DNA of 64,000 nucleotides from Lachnoclostridium sp. Marseille-P6806 (lineage in GTDB: Bacteria; Bacillota; Clostridia; Lachnospirales; Lachnospiraceae), in NCBI RefSeq assembly GCF_900625025.1, contig NZ_LR130576.1, forward strand, positions 243,319-307,318, written 5' to 3'. Under the pieces are notes generated by a model that did no database searches, was not told where the DNA came from, and was given only the letters and a program-made list of their open reading frames with translations. Shown one piece after another: positions 62,585 through 64,000 of the stretch; within the stretch, counting starts at the first letter, position 1; each line of letters begins with the position of its first letter. A program made the position numbers and the translations under genes.

Positions 62585-62924
62585 CGGACACACCCCCTAC
62601 CGGAATGCTGTCGATATAGCATCCATCCGGACAGAGATCAACTTTGTTGTTCCATACCTTGGCGCTGTCAATGCTCGGATCAATGTCCCACGCTATGCAA
62701 TGGGTATCATCCACATAAACCCGACGGAAGTTTTCCGGTTTCATAAACGGCTCAAATACTGTGCCCTTTTTGAGGAATGGGCGCATATCGTAAAGCCGCT
62801 TCTCACCGTTGTCAAAGCTGATCGTTAAAGTGAAATCATTGTTCGGAACAACCCCGGTAATTCTCTTAGCTTGTGTAATATGGTTTCTTTTTGACACTAT
62901 ATATGGTGGTTGAAATCGCACCAA
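62577..62924 (-). CDS. DUF2442 family protein
   Basis: A protein of up to 115 residues. The DUF2442 core is VVPNNDFTLTISFDNGEKRL then YDMRPFLKKGTVFEPFMKPE and the end IDPSIDSAKVWNNKVDLCPD, GCYIDSIPV. The true start is uncertain: the frame is open from 62,924, but no ribosome site is evident and a possible promoter (TTGGTG, 17 bases, TATAGT, minus strand) overlaps the first codons, so a shorter protein is likely. It is coupled to the XRE gene. DUF2442-XRE pairs occur next to phage and plasmid genes. Confidence 0.8.
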   Translation of the reverse strand: MVRFQPPYIVSKRNHITQAKRITGVVPNNDFTLTISFDNGEKRLYDMRPFLKKGTVFEPFMKPENFRRVYVDDTHCIAWDIDPSIDSAKVWNNKVDLCPDGCYIDSIPVGGVSDV

Positions 62925-62938
62925 CTTATTGCTAAACT
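62910..62938 (+). promoter_or_regulatory. Putative promoter of the NYN gene leader
   Basis: TTGAAA (62,910-62,915), a 17-base spacer and TAAACT (62,933-62,938). A transcript would start near 62,945, at the first base of the hairpin region. The -10 is imperfect. It faces away from the DUF2442 gene. Confidence 0.45.
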
Positions 62939-62944
62939 AAAGAT

Positions 62945-63047
62945 ACCTCCAGATGGGAGGGCGACTTGATTAACAGGTGCTAGGTGCTAGGCTTCCCAAG
63001 ATAAGGGATGTGCCGATACCTAGCGCCCTATTTTTATGCGAGGGATA
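62945..63047 (+). ncRNA. Structured leader RNA before the NYN nuclease gene
   Basis: About 100 bases with two clear hairpins. The first is CCTCC-AGAT-GGGAGG (about 62,946-62,960). The second joins GGTGCTAGG (62,983-62,991 region) to CCTAGCGCC (about 63,018-63,027) over nine pairs, enclosing CTTCCC/AGGGA as an inner stem, and is followed by CTATTTTTAT, a terminator-like tail. A short tandem repeat AGGTGCTAGGTGCTAGG lies in its left arm. The start codon is only about 15 bases after the T run. No known riboswitch is recognised. It may be an attenuator or a small RNA partner of the gene product. Confidence 0.55.
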
Positions 63048-63051
63048 ACCG

Positions 63052-63759
63052 ATGAAGAAAACTGCAATTTTGGTGGATGGTGGCTTTTATCGCAGGCGTG
63101 CCGCTTTTCTATGGGGTAAGAAAGATCCTGAAGATCGTGCCAAAGAGCTCTGCGCTTATTGTTTCGACCACCTGAAGCATGAGAAAAAATATGATCCTGA
63201 ACGCTGCTTATATCGAATTTTTTATTATGATTGCCCGCCAATAGATAAAACAGTTTATCACCCTTTTCTTAAGAAAGGGATTGATTTGCGCCACTCGGAA
63301 GTTCACAAATGGACGCTGGCGTTCTTTGAGCAACTTAAGCACCAGCGAAAAGTCGCTTTGCGCATGGGCGTCCTGTCGGAAGAATTTGCCACATACATGA
63401 TTACACCCTCAGCTCTTAGAGCTCTATGCGACGGCAAAAAGGTTTTGTCTGACTTGTCTGATCAGGACTTCAACATCACCGTTCAGCAAAAAGGTGTCGA
63501 CATGAAGATCGGTTTAGACATCTCCTCTCTCGCTTATAAGAAACAAGTGGATCAAATCATATTGATTGCTGGTGACAGCGACTTCGTGCCTGCTGCCAAA
63601 CTGGCCAGAAGAGAGGGGATAGATTTCATTCTTGATCCCATGTGGGCAGACATCAAGGCCGATCTGTTTGAGCATATTGATGGGTTAAGGTCAGAATGGG
63701 AAAAAAACAGGTCTCACGGCAAAACTTCTGATCACTCTTCTCAGAAAAGCACTCCTTGA
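63052..63759 (+). CDS. NYN-domain (PIN-like) nuclease
   Basis: A 235-residue protein of the NYN/LabA-DUF88 type. The first strand is KTAILVDGGFYRRR with the acidic Asp; later acidic positions are in VDMKIGLDISSLA and in LIAGDSDFVPAAKLARREGI then DFILDP. These are the metal-binding aspartates of PIN-like RNases, so RNA cleavage is the likely activity. GAGGGATAACCG precedes the ATG. Base composition is clearly lower in GC than the phage and host genes nearby. It is preceded by a structured leader and followed by its own terminator, so it is a stand-alone cassette at the edge of the phage genes, possibly for defence. Confidence 0.88.
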   Translation: MKKTAILVDGGFYRRRAAFLWGKKDPEDRAKELCAYCFDHLKHEKKYDPERCLYRIFYYDCPPIDKTVYHPFLKKGIDLRHSEVHKWTLAFFEQLKHQRKVALRMGVLSEEFATYMITPSALRALCDGKKVLSDLSDQDFNITVQQKGVDMKIGLDISSLAYKKQVDQIILIAGDSDFVPAAKLARREGIDFILDPMWADIKADLFEHIDGLRSEWEKNRSHGKTSDHSSQKSTP

Positions 63760-63780
63760 TGCTCGATATTGTTAAGTCAC

Positions 63781-63819
63781 AAAAAGGTCCGGAGGCCGAA
63801 AAGGTTTCCGGGCCTTTTT
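63781..63819 (+). terminator. Intrinsic terminator after the NYN gene
   Basis: AAAAAGGTCCGGA (63,781-63,793) pairs over 13 positions with TTCCGGGCCTTTTT (63,806-63,819), ending in a T run. The A/T arms make it usable from both sides. Confidence 0.85.
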
Positions 63820-63845
63820 GTTGTCATTTGTTTCTTACGCTCCTA

Positions 63846-63874
63846 TTGACATACGTATTACATACGTATATAAC
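63846..63874 (+). promoter_or_regulatory. Strong promoter with an embedded palindromic operator
   Basis: TTGACA (63,846-63,851), a 17-base spacer and TATAAC (63,869-63,874). The spacer is almost entirely a perfect inverted repeat, ATACGTA-TTACA-TACGTAT (63,851-63,869), so a dimeric repressor would sit exactly between -35 and -10. This is typical of autoregulated toxin-antitoxin or phage repressor genes. Confidence 0.7.
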
Positions 63875-63903
63875 CTGTCTTTCGGACTTGAGAAAAAAAG
63901 TAG

Positions 63904-63945
63904 TGCTAAACCACGGTTTAGAACCTGTGGTTTAGCATTTTATTT
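63904..63945 (+). terminator. Hairpin with T run shortly after the palindromic promoter
   Basis: TGCTAAACCAC (63,904-63,914) pairs perfectly with GTGGTTTAGCA (63,927-63,937), followed by TTTTATTT and preceded by a run of seven A. A transcript from the promoter at 63,846 would be only about 70 bases long if it ended here. The following reading frame (from 63,946) is cut by the window edge. Confidence 0.6.
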
Positions 63946-64000
63946 ATGGCCTCATTTCCGAGAAAATATGATGTCAGAGGAAGACCGGTTTCAGAAGCTA

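Noticed and set aside
63946..64000. Start of a gene (MASFPRKYDVRGRPVSEA or, in another frame, MMSEEDRFQKL)
   Set aside because: The window ends after a few codons and neither start has a convincing ribosome site, so no call is made.

Overview
The window looks like a chromosome segment of a high-GC Clostridia, most likely a butyrate-forming Lachnospiraceae-type anaerobe. This rests on a complete thl-crt-hbd-bcd-etfB-etfA cluster, a cellobiose phosphorylase under a LacI-type regulator, a LytTR-DUF3021 pair, a DUF4317 protein, strong Gram-positive Shine-Dalgarno sites and no outer-membrane genes. No species is claimed.

Bases 1-34,130 are host chromosome. A LacI-family regulator (partial) diverges from cellobiose phosphorylase, whose promoter is followed by a perfect operator-like palindrome. 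Then come nth, tRNA-Arg(ACG), a thiolase fossil, and a minus-strand run from a strong promoter at about 13.7 kb: thl, crt, hbd, bcd, etfB and etfA (acetyl-CoA to butyryl-CoA), then a YbaK-type deacylase gene and mtnA. A Rex-like site sits at the start of this unit. Next are hpf, a decayed nucleoside-use operon (transporter, nucleoside hydrolase, ribokinase), a dispersed repeat, LytTR-DUF3021, a secreted SH3/NlpC hydrolase, an SDR reductase, a coupled four-gene unit of mostly unknown function, DUF4317, cardiolipin synthase, Nudix-HAD, an Fe-S aldo-keto reductase, an HPr-like protein without the usual histidine, asnA, a secreted propeller protein, a GH95 fragment and gdhA.

Bases about 35,350-62,280 are the late region of a prophage, all on the minus strand: terS, terL, P22-type portal, Prp protease, scaffold, N4-gp56-type major capsid protein, connectors, tail hub, tail fibre, an acyltransferase 3 cargo gene, a Ser/Asn-rich virion protein, a 3,654-residue polyvalent protein, a BppU-like protein, three small proteins (one a holin) and a GH24 endolysin. 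No tape measure, tail tube or sheath gene is seen, which suggests a short-tailed phage. A tRNA 3'-end-like sequence at 35,350 may be an attachment site. Just outside it lies a broken near-copy of the phage acyltransferase gene. Integrase and repressor genes are not in view.

Bases 62,360-64,000 hold a small accessory island next to the terminase genes: an XRE-DUF2442 pair, then on the plus strand a lower-GC NYN-domain nuclease gene behind a structured leader RNA that ends in a terminator-like hairpin. After that come a promoter containing a perfect palindrome and another hairpin with a T run.

The strongest leads are: (i) a phage-encoded Prp protease next to scaffold and capsid proteins that both carry a Prp-type LQLF(A/G) motif at residues 9-13; (ii) the giant polyvalent protein with AT-rich toxin-like modules; (iii) the NYN nuclease with its structured leader; (iv) the acyltransferase shared by phage and flank; and (v) a dispersed leader hairpin that supplies ribosome binding sites to unrelated genes.
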